Shown here: positions 10,826 through 21,842 of the stretch, piece by piece | Layout of the letters: the number at the start of each line of letters is the position of its first letter | Numbering within the stretch: the first letter of the stretch is position 1 | Assembly: GCA_022494885.1 (NCBI GenBank) | Contig: JAGVSM010004967.1 | Span: forward strand, 372,001 to 436,000 | Length of the DNA: 64,000 bases | Direction: 5' to 3' | Source: Micrasema longulum | Taxonomy: Eukaryota > Arthropoda > Insecta > Trichoptera > Brachycentridae | Notes under the pieces: generated by a model | Database searches by the model: none | The model's input: the letters and a program-made list of their open reading frames with translations, nothing else | Told to the model about the DNA's origin: nothing | Translations under genes and position numbers: made by a program

Positions 10826-11469
10826 AATTAAAAATCATCAATACGCTGATTACCTTACATGCGTACATCGCCCATTATTGTCAATAACCGACTGAATCTG
10901 TTTCACAAAAACATCGGCCACAAAGCAGCGTCTTTGTTTTCCTTGTTTTGAGTTATATCTTTTTGCTCCCTCTTACACGGGTTTATTGCTGTATTGACGC
11001 CACGTTCATTCTTCGCGTGGCAAGGATAAATATTTTTTGTATTAGAATCCAGTTTACAAATTTAATTTTTCAAATCCAGTGAAAATGTCCATTTGAAGAT
11101 TATAAAAAATATATCTTCATCATTAAAAAAAATAAGAGAGATATATTAATTCTTGTGTCCTTTGTAGACTAGTGTGGCATCACAACCACACAAGAGCTAA
11201 TGAAACATTTGTTTATTTTATTACTCATTCCTAATGAATTAAGAGTCCTCCTTTTTCAAATTTCAGCAAAAACTCTGGTACCTAATTTACATAATTTTTC
11301 ACGAAGGTGTGGTGGAGCAATAGGAATATGAAGTACAATGAGCCGAAGTCAGTCATCGCTCCACTGTATAATGTTAATAACATTTTAAGTAAATAAATAA
11401 TGTCACATGTATCACATCCATGAGAGTGCAAGCTCCGTGTTGATAATACAGCGTGAATGTAAAGCAATA

Positions 11470-11910
11470 TTTTCAGTTTGTCCAAATGTTTGTAAACAAA
11501 AGACTGGATTTCACCCTCAAGGGAGTCATTAAGATTAACAAATTTCAATAGGGATGGAGAACACTTTGTAGAGGGGAATATGGAAATCTAGGCATTTACC
11601 GGGCTTATGACCTATCATTGGCTGGTTTAAGTTGCCACTTTACACACTGTGTAACATTGACCATTTTGCCTGAACATCCGCATTTCTTAAATTCTTCCAT
11701 TTGTTGAGTTTAGTGAAATCTTTCTTGTGGTGAAGAAATTCATCAGATCGAATTATTTTACATGCTAGGCAACGCTTGAAAACAATTTTCCGATTTTTAA
11801 ACTTCTTCTTGGACCAGTTGATTTTATTTCAATATTTTGACTTTATCTTAATATTTGCAGACTTAAGAGTGGATTAAACCCCTTGGGGAGTTATTAGGAT
11901 TAACAAAAAC
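11470..11910 (+). repeat. Family F repeat, ~1.2 tandem units
   Basis: 'actggatttcaccctcaagg' at ~11502 recurs as 'gtggattaaaccccttgggg' at ~11870, a spacing of about 368 bases. Between them is the full set of family F blocks in order. Sequence divergence from the 3382-3848 copy is high, so this copy is older. Confidence 0.7.
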
Positions 11911-11989
11911 AGGTTTTAACTCTATAACTTCACTAAAATTTACACATGAAAGAAATTAAGAAATGCGGATGTTTTAACATAGGCAAATG

Positions 11990-12178
11990 GTGATTTTTAT
12001 TTTTAAAGGAATAACCCGCTAAGCCTCTATTTTAGGGGCTTGTCAGCAGGTAGGAAAGAGGTTATATGGAAGGAGGTAGTAAAAAATTCACCATAACACC
12101 CAGACCAATTGAGAAGAAAATCTTTGATCTTTGATGTTTCACAGTCGGCCGTCTAACCAACTTCGCCACGACGCCTGT
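11990..12178 (-). mobile_element. tRNA-like SINE, family B
   Basis: On the minus strand it opens 'agacaggcgtcgtggcgaag' and continues through a tRNA-like head to a body containing 'ccctaaaatagaggcttagc'. A better copy lies at 42350-42577. It directly continues a family F repeat, as the second copy does. Confidence 0.55.
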
Positions 12179-12180
12179 CT

Positions 12181-12300
12181 AATATTACACAGTGTATTGA
12201 GTGGCCACTTAAACTAGCCAATGACAGGTCATAAACCCTGTAAATGCCTAAACTTCCATATCACCTTCTCTTAAATGTTCTCCATCCCTGTTGTAATTTG
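12181..12300 (-). repeat. Family F repeat fragment
   Basis: Carries 'acagtgtattgagtggccac', 'aatgacaggtcataaaccct' and 'gcctaaacttccatatcacc', the inverted form of the family F 5' half, ending at 'ccctgttgtaatttg'. Confidence 0.65.
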
Positions 12301-13534
12301 GTAATTGTTAAGGTTTTTTATAAAATAATATCATAATCATCAAAGCCTCATTTGCACCGGATGGTACATAACTGTATTTTTGAATTTCTTTTTTCTATGG
12401 AAGTTGCAATATATATTTTTTCCCTTGCTTTTCATGTACATCGGTTTATACCGACGAGTCTAGAACCCCTCGATACATTTATCTACGCATTAAAAGTGAC
12501 AAAAATTTGGTTCCACCAAGTAATCTTTCCTTTAATTATGATTTATTAAAATTTTTAATCGTTTTGAGGTTGGCACTTTTTTTCTTAAAAGCATATTAAA
12601 AATATGAGAGAGAAAAAAGTTAATTTTGAAGTCGAATTAAGTTCCGACATAACTGTCACTTTAATAAAACCAACGCCTAGATGTGAAAATAATATAGCTA
12701 AATTCTGTCCATTTAACAAATAAGAGTATCTACGCGTCAGACAGACATTATATGCGTCAGAAAGTTACCATTCTAAAAAATATTTAGTTATTATATTTTT
12801 TCCGTCTGTTTCACTATCTTTCTGAGTGTATGTATCGAGACGTTAAAAGAGCCGGCTTTAAAGTCGATCGGTAGATACATACAGACGATCTTTAAGCGTA
12901 CCGTCTAGGTAATTTCCAAAAGTCTTGCAAAATTCATGTTCAAGCGAGTGTTTTTTGCTTGAATTGGGATTTATTGGAGTTTATAATCGCTTTTAAGTAA
13001 GCACTTTTTATTACAGAAGCCTATTTAAAATATAAATGAAAACTATTTTAAATGTTTATGACGTAAGGAACGTTTTTTTAATATAGCATACGTATTGAAA
13101 CAAAAATAAATAAATCACAACTTTCATATTTGTAACTGGTTGAAAAATATTATCATTTGGAAATAAGCACGACAATATACAAATACGAATTTACCAAAAG
13201 GTTATTAAATAAATTAATCATACGTAAATATACAAGCAAAATAAATACAAATATTTTACCTGTAATTAAGTTCAAAACTACAGCTGACTTTATCAAGCTA
13301 ATTTTCTTAATTATTTTTACCAAAGATAGCCACTAAATTATACAGAACTTGTAACATTTGTAGAATTGCGCATTGTTAGATTGCATATTATTATCAAATA
13401 CTGATACCTTTTTTATGTAGATATTTGGGTCAACTTTTTATTACTTTTATTGCGGTTAACAAATGTAGATACATATCATTAAATTAAATTAATCAATCTT
13501 ATGTTAAAATGAGAGTGTAACTATTTCGAACATT
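12301..13534. other. AT-rich intergenic stretch, no gene seen
   Basis: No coding segment is recognised. Two weakly similar stretches (about 12440-12610 and 12870-13035) share 'gatttatt...taatcg.tttt' and 'gcactttttt...cataTTaaaa'-like words at an offset near 430, perhaps an old duplication. Confidence 0.35.
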
Positions 13535-13622
13535 CCAACAGAGAGAAAAAACACGTTTGAGAAGAGAATATGAAAGTATATGCATTTTCAGGACTTATGA
13601 CTTATGTCATTGGCTTGTTATT
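13535..13622 (+). repeat. Family F repeat fragment
   Basis: 'caacagagagaaaaaacacg', 'tgagaagagaatatgaaagt' and 'caggacttatgac' mark the 5' half of the family F unit. Confidence 0.6.
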
Positions 13623-13774
13623 TTATATCCGTATAAAAAATACGTTTCTCGGAGTTTAGTTATAGCCCTTTAGGTAAGAATCGGTGTTGACCGGAAATGT
13701 TTTACATAAGAACAAAAATAATCAAATTGGTATTATGCTTGTTTTTCACGTATTCGAAATGACATAACCTTCTT

Positions 13775-14575
13775 CTTATAGTTCATTTCCCCGATGGAGG
13801 TTGGATATCATCGTAGCAATTCTCACTTTGCTGGCAACTGCCCTGAACAAGGACTTAGTACTGCAAAGCAACCAGGCACGCCTTAGCCAAGAGATGCGCC
13901 TTCTATCGGCACTGCGTCTTCCTTCAATCCTTTCCTATAGAATGACTTGTAAAATGTTATATTTTTTGCCTCTCACCACATGCTCAAAGTACTCATGTTC
14001 TTATTTCTTTAGGGTCTTAAGTGGCTCTTTATCTTTTTCCATCCGTCAAAGAACGTCATCGTTTCGGACTTTGTCCACTTGGGAGATTTTTAATATCTCT
14101 CCTGTAGCACCAAATTTTAAAGGTTCGATCTTTTTTAAAGTGCTTTGGGCGAGTGTCCACGTTTTGACTAAAAACTAAACTCTGACTAAAAAAGTACTGA
14201 GCAAACGTAACATCGTACAATGTGCATTCGGAGGTCTAAATTAAAATCCCTACTGCAAAAAAAGTCACGCATCCTGAAAAAGCAGTCTCGCACCATCTCT
14301 ATTCTGATTTTGATCTCTTGTGAGTGATCTCATTTATCATTTAGCCAGCTTCCTAAAAATTAAACTGATGGACTTGCTCAATAACCTGCGCTCCAAGTTT
14401 TAAAGTCATCGGGAAAGTGTGTGGCTTTTTGAATAACCATACTTTTAGTTTTTGAAATATTTATTTCTAGCCCTTTATTCAAACTGGCCTGTGAACTTTG
14501 ATCAATAATAGCTGCAGGTTTTTGATACTATCTGCTAGAAAGACAGTATCATCCATGAATCGAAAATTTTTTATA
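13775..14575 (-). mobile_element. LINE remnant with RT catalytic box
   Basis: On the minus strand 'IKNFRFMDDTVFLADSIKNL' is the reverse-transcriptase YxDD box region, here FMDD. 'LKLGAQVIEQVHQFNF' follows. After a gap come 'LWRMEKDKEPLKTL' and the C-terminus 'RRISWLRRAWLLCSTKSLFR', 'AVASKVRIATMISNLHRG'. The ORF is broken by stops and frameshifts. The fragment is of the endonuclease/RT type common in insects. Confidence 0.7.
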
Positions 14576-14634
14576 ATTAGTTCATTTAGCATAAATGAAC
14601 AAATGACAATAACAATTAATTACAAATAGGAAAA

Positions 14635-15310
14635 ATAAGAACATGCGAAATGACAGCAAAGTTAGAATATATAAGGCACATGTGAGACCAATCTTGACAT
14701 ATTCCGTAGAAACACGAGCGGATACCACGAGAACGAAGAACCTGCTAGGAACATCAGAGATGAGGGCCCTCAGATCGATTACCGGAAACACTGCGCGACC
14801 GGGTCAGAAATGACTTTATACGGGAAACGTGTAAAATTGAAAATATAGTGCGCTGGAGAATATGCCGTGGTCGATTCTGGAGAGATCTCATAAATAGAAT
14901 GAGCAATGATAGACTGGTGTCCATAGCAGCCATAGTATAACCTTCCAGACGGCGCCCACCTGGAAAACCCCCTAAAGCTAGGGTTTCCTAGGACAGCGGT
15001 GCCCGTATCTTTACGGCCGTAGTGAACGGTGATGCGGTGGACAGCCGTCGTAGAGGTGGCTAGAGAGTGGTTTTATTTTTTAACGGTGTTATCAACACCC
15101 TTTTTCTAGGAAACAACTCTCTAATTGCCGTTACGATGGCTGTTCACTGCATCACCGTTCACTACGGCCGTTAAGATACGGTCACCGCTGTCCTAGGAAA
15201 CCCTAGCTTAAGCGATGGAAGGATAGTTGGGCATTATCACGGGAGACTGAGTAGTCTAAGTAGAACAGGTCGTCAGATCTACAAGAAGACAAAGAAGAAG
15301 AAGAACTGTG
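14635..15310 (+). mobile_element. LINE 3' remnant interrupted by a MITE
   Basis: Plus-strand frames read 'KVRIYKAHVRPILTYSVETR', 'TKNLLGTSEMRALRSITG' and then 'PPGKPP'. After the inserted element (14976-15208) come 'KRWKDSWALS' and a lysine/glutamate-rich end near 'agaagacaaagaagaagaag'. This is the conserved C-terminal tail of insect LINE ORF2. Stops are present, so it is dead. Confidence 0.7.
14976..15208. mobile_element. PIF/Harbinger-type MITE with long inverted repeats and TAA duplication
   Basis: The left arm begins 'agctagggtttcctagg' (14976) and the right arm ends 'cctaggaaaccctagct' (15208). The arms are ~100 bases each and close to perfect near the tips. Left flank 'taa' (14973-14975) is repeated at the right (15209-15211). 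Removing the 233 bp element and one 'taa' restores the LINE frame (..PPKRW..), so the insertion is exact. A 3-base TAA duplication is the signature of PIF/Harbinger elements. Confidence 0.8.
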
Positions 15311-15359
15311 GCAGCATCATCTGCATGGCATGTGATGTTAATATCCTCATCTCCCTTAG

Positions 15360-15655
15360 TAGATTCACTACTTTTTTTTAATTCTTAAAAGCGTTTTTTT
15401 TTATATATTTATTCTGCTTGTGTAAAAAAGGGTTTTAGGCGTATATATTAGTATGCTATATTTAGTTTTAAAGGTGCTAAACTTGCTTTGTTTCTTTGTT
15501 GTTCTCAATATGTGTTATTTTCTAAATGTTAATATTATTTATGTCTCGAATTGGGTTGTCGTAACTCCTGGGAATGTAATTCAACGTATTATAATTGTAA
15601 AATACTTTGTGTTATATGATTTATAAATAAAAATAAATAAATAAATAAAAAATGA
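15360..15655 (+). mobile_element. Probable LINE 3' UTR ending in an AATA tail
   Basis: AT-rich sequence ending in 'aataaataaataaataaaa' (~15630-15650), a tail type seen on non-LTR retrotransposons. Coding sequence of the same element may be the LINE at 14635-15310, though this is not certain. Confidence 0.35.
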
Positions 15656-16595
15656 AAATATAGATATCCTAAAAAAAAGTAACCTTATGATGAATCGGGG
15701 TATTACTTGTTTTAATACCACATAGTCCCGTATTTTCTGTCTGGATGATAGCACCTAACAATGATTTTTATACACTATAGATATTTACCATTGGCGTATC
15801 TTTGTTGTTATGCTTTTTTGATTTATTGTTTTTTATGAGAACATGGAAAAAAACATTAACGCGCTTGTTTTATCGGCCGTCTTCGGACGTACGGTATACA
15901 AATATAATTACTAATTTTGGAAAACAGAAAAAGTACTGAAACAGAAATTTTCATTCTGATACACTTTCTTAATATAAAAAATACGATTGGTTCTGTTTTA
16001 GGGAGAGGAAAACGGGACAGCGAAACCTGTATTTGAAAATAATCAGTCTGACGTGCTGTTTTCTTTTTTGCACTGCATCCGGGAGGCATCTAAATGACAA
16101 AACCACAATGTTTAAATACCTATTCGTCAAAATTATTACCTACCGCTTATTGTTTTATGTTTTAATACAATTAAATAATATTGTAATTGTAGAAAAAAGT
16201 TTTTATTTCTCGTACCTACCAAAATTCAAAAGCTAACAGTTTATTTTTTGATTACTTGAACCCCTAAGTACGTCTCTATTTTTTTAATAGGTCGGTAATC
16301 AGCATTACTCAGAAAAGTTCGGTTTTAACTTTAACAGCTGGCTTCTGGTTGGTTTGTTTGTTTTTAATTGAATTCCTATCCTTTGATATATTTTATTTTA
16401 CTAACACAAACGGCAAATCTGTCTTAACAAACATTTATAATGCTAGCATATTTGGCTAAATATTTTTTTTTTTAAACATAAATTTCCTTATACCCAAGAT
16501 TTACAAAAAAAAATAAACCTAAAAATTATACAAGTAGAAAGTTTAAATAATAAAATATTCCATAGTAATATAAAAAGAAAATCATAAGTACTGTT
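15656..16595. other. AT-rich stretch, no feature recognised
   Basis: Short frames on both strands (about 15856-16236) overlap each other and show no conserved pattern. Confidence 0.4.
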
Positions 16596-16845
16596 TCATA
16601 CAGCTGGGCAAAGTAAACAAAAAACTGTATATATTATGAAATGCATGAATAAATAAATACAATTACTGTTCACCATCTTGAAAAAGTTCAAAAAGTTTGT
16701 TCTATAGGAACAATACCCTACACCAAATATATCAGATACGTGAGAATAACTATTACCGAGTTCATGAAGTCTATTTAATACGGCATTACAAGTATACACT
16801 GTCCGTGAATTGTTGCTACAAAACGATGGCACCTGTCTAGTCATA
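16596..16845 (-). mobile_element. LINE 3' remnant (RT C-terminus)
   Basis: The minus strand reads 'TRQVPSFCSNNSRTVYTCN', 'AVLNRLHELGNSYSHVSDIF' and then 'SYRTNFLNFFK'. This arrangement ('ART....N....RL..LGN....DIF') is typical of the last ~50 residues of Jockey-group reverse transcriptases. Confidence 0.5.
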
Positions 16846-17794
16846 TAAGGCCAGTATTAAGATATTTCAGTTTAATTAAATTAATTCATTAGAATAAACA
16901 TATACTGTAATATAATAACATATTAAAATAAATTTTGACGGTTGGTTATCAGTTTAAGATCTTTTGTTAAACAAAATAACGTGAAATAATTTCCTAAGTG
17001 CAAAATATTTTTTAAAAACACCAAATATTTTCTTATAAATCCTTAAGCAAACGCTTGCCAAAATTATTTTTTTTTATATCCAGGGAATTAATTCAGGTCT
17101 GAAAGGAATACAGAAAACTGTTATTCAATAAAAACACATTAAATATCAGATATAATTTTAAGCTAATTTATGAAATAAACGATCTCCTCTCCATAACAAC
17201 AAACTTTTTTGACATTGGTATTTTTCCTATTGACCCGCTCGTGTACTTAATTTTATTTTATGATACATAGTTCGGTTACGAGAATATAACGGTGGCAAAA
17301 TAAAATATAGCAAAACTAAAAATAATTATATAATTACATACAAGTATGTAATGCCAACATAATGTACATTCATAATGTATTATGTATGATTCTGCCTTTA
17401 AAATATTATATGGTCCATTATAAATGCGATTAAAATAAATACTTACATAATCACATTATTATTAAAGTGGGTGTGCGACAAAAAAATCTGTGTTAAGGAC
17501 AAGCGTGTTTTGGTTCTTAACTCAATTTAAAAACACACATATTATACATATTATATTCAATTTAGTTTCATGAGTTTTTGAAGTATTTAACATTTATTTA
17601 TTAAAAATCTAATTTGGACTTAATAATAGGGCAAAGATTGGAAAAATGTCCTGTGTCAGGCTGGAGGCTTTTAAGAAGTAATTGCGTAGTGGAATGCTTA
17701 TAATATCTTGGACCGATCTGATCAATTGTACATTAATACTTCAAAATTTTATTCAATGACATTCACTTACGGGTAAAATTTGCACAATGAGAAA
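16846..17794. other. AT-rich stretch, no feature recognised
   Basis: Very AT-rich. It carries 'atgtacattcataatgtatt'-type TA/AT runs near 17360 and nothing coding. Confidence 0.4.
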
Positions 17795-18075
17795 ATTCGG
17801 TGGTTTTTAAAAAAAAAATCACTTATGACTATTAAACTAAGCAAATTTTTTTTTATTTAAATGTATCGCATTATTATTTCATTTTTTTTTTTGAGTTTTG
17901 TATTTCTGAAATTAATCCGCGTGTGACGTCTCAAGTTCTCTTCCCCTTCTTCCCGATTAGTTCTGCCGATTGGTCCATTGACGGTAAGGACACCGGCATT
18001 TTCTAAAACTCTTTTATTATTGGTTGATTCATATGAATTAGTGACGTCGCTCAAAGTAGTTCGTTTTTATTAAAA
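17795..18075 (+). repeat. Dispersed repeat R3
   Basis: It shares 'gtgacgtctcaagttctctt' (about 17919) and 'tgacgtcgctcaaagtagtt' with 36225-36420 (+), and in inverted form with 33712-33985. No protein is encoded. The class is unknown, possibly a MITE. Confidence 0.6.
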
Positions 18076-18079
18076 TATT

Positions 18080-18260
18080 TACCAACCAGGGGTGGTATTC
18101 TGAACCACTCTCGTGGGCCTCTCTACCTCGTTAAAATCATTTTGGTATCCTGAACGAATCTCGTAATAGGTATCGTTAAAACCACGCATGCGCACAGCAC
18201 ACAAATAAACTAACCTTGTAAATCTGGCAAACGTCAAACATGCGACCCGCGAGATGTTTT
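18080..18260 (+). mobile_element. One end of an inverted-repeat element (MITE-like)
   Basis: 'ggggtggtattctgaaccac' at ~18088 matches, in inverse, 'gatcagaataccactgcaac' at 25811-25830. 'cacgcatgcgcaca' (18182) resembles 'gacgcatgcgcacg' near 25454. The partner terminus was not found near this copy. Confidence 0.4.
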
Positions 18261-18904
18261 GTTTTTAAAAATGTATGTTTATTTTTTATTGTGAGCTACT
18301 AAATTGGCAATTAAATATATTGCGTCATCTGTAAAAACTCAAAAGACGCCATTATTCAAATTACGACAAATCCATTTGTGCTCATAAATTGGAGGTTCGT
18401 AAGTTTTTTTTAATTTGTCGGGACATTTTTAGTCTTTGTCAAAAATAACGGAGTTAATACAGGTAAGTACTCGCAATTAATACATTTAATCAATTTAAAC
18501 ACGTAATATATTGTCAAAATATTAGTCAGATTGATTTGAGGTCTTTTTTCCTCGATCTAGATCTGGCACAGTTCGAGTATGTCAGTCGGTGTTGATTATA
18601 TTTCAACACTAAATTCGTTTCTAATTTATATTAATTATTAATTTATATATACATACATTATCAAAGGGAACTCGGGATACACATTTAATGCATCTTAATC
18701 ATGCTACAAAGGTTCCTAAAGATTGCCATATTGAAGCTAATTGAATGACAAGACGATGCATTGATTTATTGTTTAGTATTCCCAAAGACATACAGGCGGC
18801 CGTCGGCTTTTGTACTTTCTACTTTTGCGTAATTCACTATTTCAGACATTTAAATAAATTATGTTTTTTACAGATTTTTGTCAATAATGCAAACATTCTT
18901 CGCT

Positions 18905-19580
18905 TCCATGCAGGTGCTCCCTCGGTTAACTAGTGATAACTATGTTAAGATAATATGTTATGAGGAAAATAATGAATCAGGTAATTAAGGAAACTGACAG
19001 AGAAGGTGTGCCTACATTAAGACAATTTCAGTAGAATTATAATATATGGAACGCAATAAGCAATATTGGATACTTGTGGGCTGAAATAAAAAAGTAAAAA
19101 ATGAAAGGTTCCTGTAAACAATTATGCCCGCAAATGATGAATTTTGAAGAAACTCTGGAAACTATCACAGATGATATAGTATAGGACTTCAACAATGAAG
19201 ATGTTAACGAGTTAATTGAATATCACTCAGAACTTCTGTTAAATGACTGCTTAATTGCAACAACTGGTAAATGAAATACACAGTTAATGTAAGGAAAAAG
19301 CTGATAAAATTGTCTTTGACAGTAAAAAATATGAATGAAGCCTTATCTATTTTGAAAATTAAATACAGCATGTTATTATATAGAACTCTTTATCAAGAAA
19401 ACAAAAAATATGGAAGTATTTAACTAACTCTTGAAAAATTCATAAAGAATCACCTGAAAGCACTTAAACACCTCATTAACTTAATTAAAAAATACATATT
19501 TTTTACATCCCTCGACTTTCGAACATTCAACATTCGCACACATTTTCAGGAACCAATTATGTGCGAAAGTCTACTGTATT
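18905..19580 (+). mobile_element. Tigger/pogo DNA transposon remnant (3' part)
   Basis: In one frame the sequence gives 'TLRQFQ' then 'YNIWNAISNIGYLWAEIKK', 'GSCKQLCPQMM', 'ETLETITDDIV' and 'NNEDVNELIEYHSELL'. This reproduces the C-terminal region of Tigger-type transposases (W..YNI..AI.NI, W..LCPQ, D...L...H.EELTNEDL). Stops and indels break it. The 3' end near 'gtgcgaaagtctactgta' (~19562-19579) would be the terminal repeat. Confidence 0.75.
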
Positions 19581-19931
19581 TCAATGCTTGGGACAAGATG
19601 TCGCTCTAATGGTTAGTAATACTGTAATTATATGTCTGTATACTGATAACATAATGAATCATTACGTGCAAGAACATTTTTTGCTCAAATTATAATTGAA
19701 GCTGTAAGGTTTAAATATCAAATCAAAATGCATATAAATTTTAAATCCTTATTTCAGATTTGCTGTCACAATCTCTGAATGTGTAAGTACAAAATGAACC
19801 AGTGCAAGATCTATTTGTTTGATCCCATATCGTTGAAATATACTTATTGTTCTGACATTCTCAATTATTAAAAGGTGTCAAACCAAAAAATAAAGTCACT
19901 AATTATTTTCATTAAGGTTGTGTAAGGTATC

Positions 19932-20165
19932 TCATCATTTCCCTATCCGCACCATGTGGTGCATAGGGCACTGCATTGGCGCATCAAATGCAGCATATTT
20001 CATCATCGGTTACATGAAGGTGAGGTGATCAATCTTACACTTCAGGTGCTATTCCAGGGACTGAAACATTGCAGTGAACGTTAAGAATAAATATTTTCTG
20101 TTGATCCTGCCAGGAATCGAACTTGGGACCTCAAGCACGGTCGGCAAACGCTCCGACTACTACCC
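19932..20165 (-). mobile_element. tRNA-derived SINE, family A
   Basis: Plus-strand landmarks: 'tgcatagggcactgcattgg', 'catgaaggtgaggtgatcaa', 'attccagggactgaaac', 'ccaggaatcgaacttgggac' (B-box complement), then the A-box region near 20145-20165. Confidence 0.75.
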
Positions 20166-20234
20166 TATGAGGCAGACATATCTCTACCCAATTTCCTTTT
20201 CCAGAATTTACATAAGAGTTGCCGTAAAGCCGAA

Positions 20235-20345
20235 AACGCTCGTCCAGGGTTCTGCTTTAATTTTTCAAACAGAACTGTTTCCTTTGTCAGCTTGGACACG
20301 GACAAAGGGTATGCAACATTATGTTTCCCAGAATTTGAGTTCATT
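20235..20345. repeat. Repeat shared with 58165-58225
   Basis: 'gttctgctttaatttttcaa' and 'acagaactgtttcctttgtc' match 'gttctattttacaaacagaa' and 'ctgtattcttcatccacc' near 58180. In both places the piece lies on the tail side of, or inside, a SINE A copy. Otherwise uncharacterised. Confidence 0.4.
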
Positions 20346-20394
20346 GTTGGTTGCCATAAAGGAATAATAGAGCAAAATATATTTAATAAATTTA

Positions 20395-20945
20395 TTCTAA
20401 ATTTGTTGCAACAGAGAGGGAAAACATTTTTGAGAAGAGAATATGGAAGTATAGGCATTTACAGGGCTTATGACCTGTCATTGGCTGGTTTAAGCGGCCA
20501 CTTTACTTATTGTGTTTAAACATCCAAATTTCCTCAACTCTTCCATCTGTTGACTTTTGTGAAGTAAAAGAGCTGAAACCTTTATCATGTGGGTGAGATT
20601 CATCCATCCAGCAACAAATTTAGATTGGAATAACTCCCTAGGTAGGAAATCCAGCCAGTCCGCAAAATTTGGACATACTAGAAACATTGTTGAATTAACT
20701 AACTGGTAAAAGAAGAAGTATAAGAATTGGAAAATTGTTTCTTTAGGTGTTGCCTAGTAGGTGATTTCAGCCGGATGATATAAATGACAGGTCATAAGCT
20801 CTGTAAATGCCTAGACTTCCATATTCCCTTCTCAAAAATGTTTTCCCTCTCTGTTGCAACAAATTGAATTTTATTAAATTATTTCTCCCTAGGAAGGAAA
20901 TCCAGCCAGTCCGCAAGTATTTGGACGTACTCATAACATTGTTTT
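20395..20945. repeat. Family F repeat, inverted dimer
   Basis: The left arm 'ttgttgcaacagagagggaa' (~20402) through 'cttatgacctgtcattggc' is mirrored by a right arm ending 'ccctctctgttgcaacaaa' (~20866). The arms are ~80 bases and separated by the rest of the unit. It continues to 20945 with the inverted 'cctaggaaggaaatccagcc' block. Confidence 0.7.
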
Positions 20946-21367
20946 ATTTATTTTCACTATGGTACCATAACCATAAAGTCTGTATTATTATTTTTTAAAT
21001 GATATGTTGAATATGCATATTAACATTTGAGATTGTTTTTATTTTATTTTTTATGGCTTACAAATAATGAACAATACAATAAATTGGTATAATATCACAA
21101 TTTGTTATGTTTAGAAATTTTTCATGAATTAAATGTGAACACAACATGCACAAATAATTAATAAAGTTTAAAAAAAACTTTTTTTTAATCGACTAAATTT
21201 AATTTTTGTAACTTTTTATAATTTTTATGTGTATTTAAAATTTTTTTTGGACTATAATATTGTTATTTTAATTTCACTAGATTTTTTCCCCTGTGCTTAT
21301 TATTATGGCATAACACGGCAACAGCCTAAAAAAAATTAATATGTAAACTGTGAATCAATTGAGTTAA

Positions 21368-21475
21368 ATCGGGTTGTGGTCCTATGACTATCGTCATGGA
21401 CTCACGGTTCAAAGGTCCGTGGTTAGAATCCCATTCCATCCCAACTTGAAACCTATTTTCTAATAGAGAGTTATT
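21368..21475 (+). mobile_element. tRNA-derived SINE, family C
   Basis: The tRNA-like head 'tcgggttgtggtcctatgac' ... 'tccgtggttagaatccca' (B box) is followed by 'aacctattttctaatagaga'. An inverted second copy is at 49985-50100 with the same landmarks. It is a short (~110 bp) SINE or truncated copy. Confidence 0.6.
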
Positions 21476-21599
21476 TACAACTCGTCGAAAATGGCCCTCA
21501 AAATTAAATCTTTAAGTAAATCATAAGAACACAAATCTCTTTTAAAAAAATATATAAATATATAGTGAATTTTTATACCGTAGAATAAATAAATGTAGG

Positions 21600-21842
21600 T
21601 AATCATCATCATCATTTCAATTCCGCACCTAATTGCATAGGGCACTGCATTGGTACACCAATCGCAGCGTATCTTGATATTTTTGTTACTTAAAGAAAAT
21701 ATGATCAATCGTACACTTGGGGTGCCAGTCAAGGGACTATGAAATATTGTACTGTAAAATCACCTTTTAAAATAAATATTTCATGTCTACCATGTCAGGA
21801 ACTGAACCTGAGACCTCTTGCATGATAAGCAAACGCGTTGAG
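21600..21842 (-). mobile_element. tRNA-derived SINE, family A
   Basis: Starts with the complemented tail 'aatcatcatcatcatttc'. Then 'gcatagggcactgcattggt', 'gtcaagggactatgaaatat' and 'gtcaggaactgaacctgaga' (degraded B box). Confidence 0.8.

Noticed and set aside
12440..13035. Possible LTR pair or duplication with ~430 base offset
   Set aside because: Similarity is limited to short AT-rich words; there are no TG...CA ends, primer site or internal ORF.
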